From: Novosphingobium piscinae
GTDB lineage: Bacteria; Pseudomonadota; Alphaproteobacteria; Sphingomonadales; Sphingomonadaceae
Reading direction: 5' to 3'
DNA length: 64,000 nt
NCBI RefSeq assembly: GCF_014230355.1
Contig: NZ_JACLAX010000004.1
Location: 165,811-229,810 of the forward strand
In this document: one piece after another, positions 62,895 through 64,000 of the stretch
Layout of the letters: each line of letters opens with the position of its first letter
Numbering within the stretch: the stretch's first letter is position 1
The notes under the pieces: model-generated
What the model was told of the DNA's origin: nothing
Seen by the model: only the letters and a program-made list of their open reading frames with translations
The model's database searches: none
Made by a program: the position numbers and the translations under genes

Positions 62895-63842
62895 GTGCTG
62901 CGCACACCCCCGCGCCGACCCGAGGCGGTCCGCGCTTCCTCTCCCGAGCCTTTCGCATTCTGGCTATCGCTCCCCGGTTGCGAGGGAGCTGCTGCCGCGA
63001 ACCGCCAAATTGTGGAACACCCGCCCTTGGGTCAGTCCCTCCCCGACGCACGTCCGATCACCCGCCCGACTCCGGCCGCGCGCACGGCTTACCGTCTTGC
63101 CCCCCGGCAACCCGCCCCGCCGCGCTGCGCCGATGCGGCACTGCATTCGCGCAGCGACGAGGGTGAGCCGATCTACCTGATCGATTCCGCGCCGCTGCCC
63201 GAGGGTGGCCGCCTGTTGCTGCTGCGCTGCGGCGCGGATTTCTCGATCCAGCTCGACGACGAGGAGCTGATGGGCTCGATGGACCACGTGTCCGAGGAGG
63301 CGCTCGCGACGATCGTCGCCGGGCGGCTGCCCGACCCCGACGGCCCGATCCTGATCGGTGGCCTCGGCATGGGCTTCACCCTCGGGGCCGCCCTGGACGC
63401 CTGGGGCAGCGAAACCCGGGTAGAGGTGGCCGAGCTGCTGCCCGAGGTGATCGCCTGGGCCAAGGGCCCCCTCGCCCATGTCTTCGGCGAGACTCTCGCC
63501 GACCCGCGCGCCACCGTGACCCTGGCCGACGTCCACGACGTGATCGCCGGAGCCAGCGACCACTACGAGGCGATCCTGTTGGATGTCGACAATGGCCCCG
63601 ACGGGTTCATTCGCGACGCGAACGACCGGCTGTACTGCAACTGGGGGATCCGTTCGGCGCTGAAGGCGCTGCGGCCTGGCGGGATGCTGGCGGTGTGGTC
63701 GGCCTATCCCGACGAGGGCTTTGTCGCGCGGCTCGGCGAAGCCGGCTTCGCGGTGGAGGAGGTGGTCGTCCCGGCCTATGCCGGCGCGAAGACCGACACC
63801 CACTGCATCTGGCTCGCCTCCAAACCTCTCGGCGCCGGCTGA
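62895..63842 (+). CDS. Spermidine synthase-like SAM-dependent methyltransferase-fold protein, start uncertain
   Basis: The open frame begins at 62895, but recognisable sequence starts near residue 92 (63168): PIYLIDSAPLPEGGRLLLLR, DDEELMGSMDHVSEEALATI, the SAM-binding loop ILIGGLGMGFTLGAAL, VEVAELLPEVIAWAKGPLAH and EAILLDVDNGPDGF. This is the spermidine-synthase-like domain without clear polyamine-binding residues. The first 90 residues are Pro/Arg-rich and may not be translated; no ATG lies near 63168, so GTG or a rarer start would be needed. Confidence 0.7.
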   Translation: MLRTPPRRPEAVRASSPEPFAFWLSLPGCEGAAAANRQIVEHPPLGQSLPDARPITRPTPAARTAYRLAPRQPAPPRCADAALHSRSDEGEPIYLIDSAPLPEGGRLLLLRCGADFSIQLDDEELMGSMDHVSEEALATIVAGRLPDPDGPILIGGLGMGFTLGAALDAWGSETRVEVAELLPEVIAWAKGPLAHVFGETLADPRATVTLADVHDVIAGASDHYEAILLDVDNGPDGFIRDANDRLYCNWGIRSALKALRPGGMLAVWSAYPDEGFVARLGEAGFAVEEVVVPAYAGAKTDTHCIWLASKPLGAG

Positions 63843-63889
63843 ATCCGCCGCGGGCGGCCTGCGAGGGCGCGCCCGGGGCCGGATCGCCC

Positions 63890-64000
63890 TCAGCCCGGCC
63901 GGGGCGGCTTGCGGCCCGGACCGCGCTTGCCGAACGGCGGGCGCGGCTTGCCGTCGCCGCCGCGCGCGTCATGCCCCGGCCCCATCGGCCGCGGCCCGTC
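63890..64000 (-). CDS. C-terminus of a Gly/Pro/Arg-rich protein (runs off right edge)
   Basis: The minus strand is open from the window edge to a TGA at 63890-63892, encoding 36 residues such as GGDGKPRPPFGKRGPGRKPP. Tails of this type are found on DEAD-box RNA helicases and large-ribosomal pseudouridine synthases in alphaproteobacteria. The gene cannot be identified from the tail alone. It is convergent with the spermidine-synthase-like gene. Confidence 0.5.
   Translation of the reverse strand, partial: DGPRPMGPGHDARGGDGKPRPPFGKRGPGRKPPRPG

Overview
The window is chromosomal DNA of a high-GC alphaproteobacterium, most likely a member of the Sphingomonadales. The basis is gene content rather than a computed phylogeny: the ChvG-ChvI two-component pair next to pckA and a truncated HPr kinase / RapZ / EIIA-Man / HPr set, a short-form HisG, BolA beside a J-domain gene and cobS, and characteristic inverted-pair intergenic repeats.

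Host block 1 (1-33139). The 5' end of parC is cut by the left edge. It is followed by an Flp-type pilin, a [2Fe-2S] ferredoxin with two tandem overlapping cysteine desulfurases (iron-sulfur supply), an alpha/beta hydrolase, a DUF885 zinc-peptidase-like protein, pckA with a readable sigma-70 promoter, and chvI-chvG-hprK-rapZ-EIIA-HPr-rRNA/tRNA methyltransferase as one rightward cluster. Next come rmuC, def, recR, fmt, truA, cobS, two GSTs, a J-domain protein, bolA, a Nudix hydrolase, hisG-hisD, a DUF1993 gene, nusB, thiL and the H+-pyrophosphatase hppA. The block ends with an AEC transporter, a degenerate-GGDEF/EAL phosphodiesterase, NAD kinase and tRNA-Asn(GUU).

Prophage (33199-62748, about 29.5 kb). 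An element is inserted in the 3' end of tRNA-Asn. The 16-bp core CCAACTCGGGGAGCCA occurs at both ends, and matching integrase arm-type repeats (GTGAGACAT) flank both cores. The left part is a leftward operon of tightly overlapping genes: integrase, a small protein, an MT-A70-type methyltransferase with an altered catalytic motif, and a nearly complete PRTRC cassette (ParB, E, C, F, B, A and ThiF; no PRTRC D was found). PRTRC is better known from plasmids and integrative elements, so finding it as the early region of a prophage is the most notable result here.

The middle (42.8-47.7 kb) is a chain of truncated and fused pieces: a mucR 5' end, an endonuclease VII, large and small terminase, portal/head morphogenesis, an unidentified head protein, major capsid, head-tail connector and DUF2163. 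Each joint loses the end of one gene and the start of the next, and the tail tube, chaperones and tape measure are absent. The rightward genes after that look intact: NlpC/P60 peptidase, a 1496-residue tail-tip protein, GH19 endolysin, holin-like membrane proteins, nested Rz/Rz1 spanins and a fibre with about 14 tandem 20-21-residue repeats. The right end is a leftward operon of small coiled-coil and Cys-containing proteins. Its last gene is cut by attR but becomes a complete ORF across attP in the circular form. The element is therefore probably defective for virion production, unless the joints are assembly errors.

Host block 2 (62749-64000). It holds a spermidine-synthase-like methyltransferase with an unclear start and the Gly/Arg/Pro-rich C-terminus of a gene running off the right edge. 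No CRISPR array, insertion sequence or rRNA was seen.
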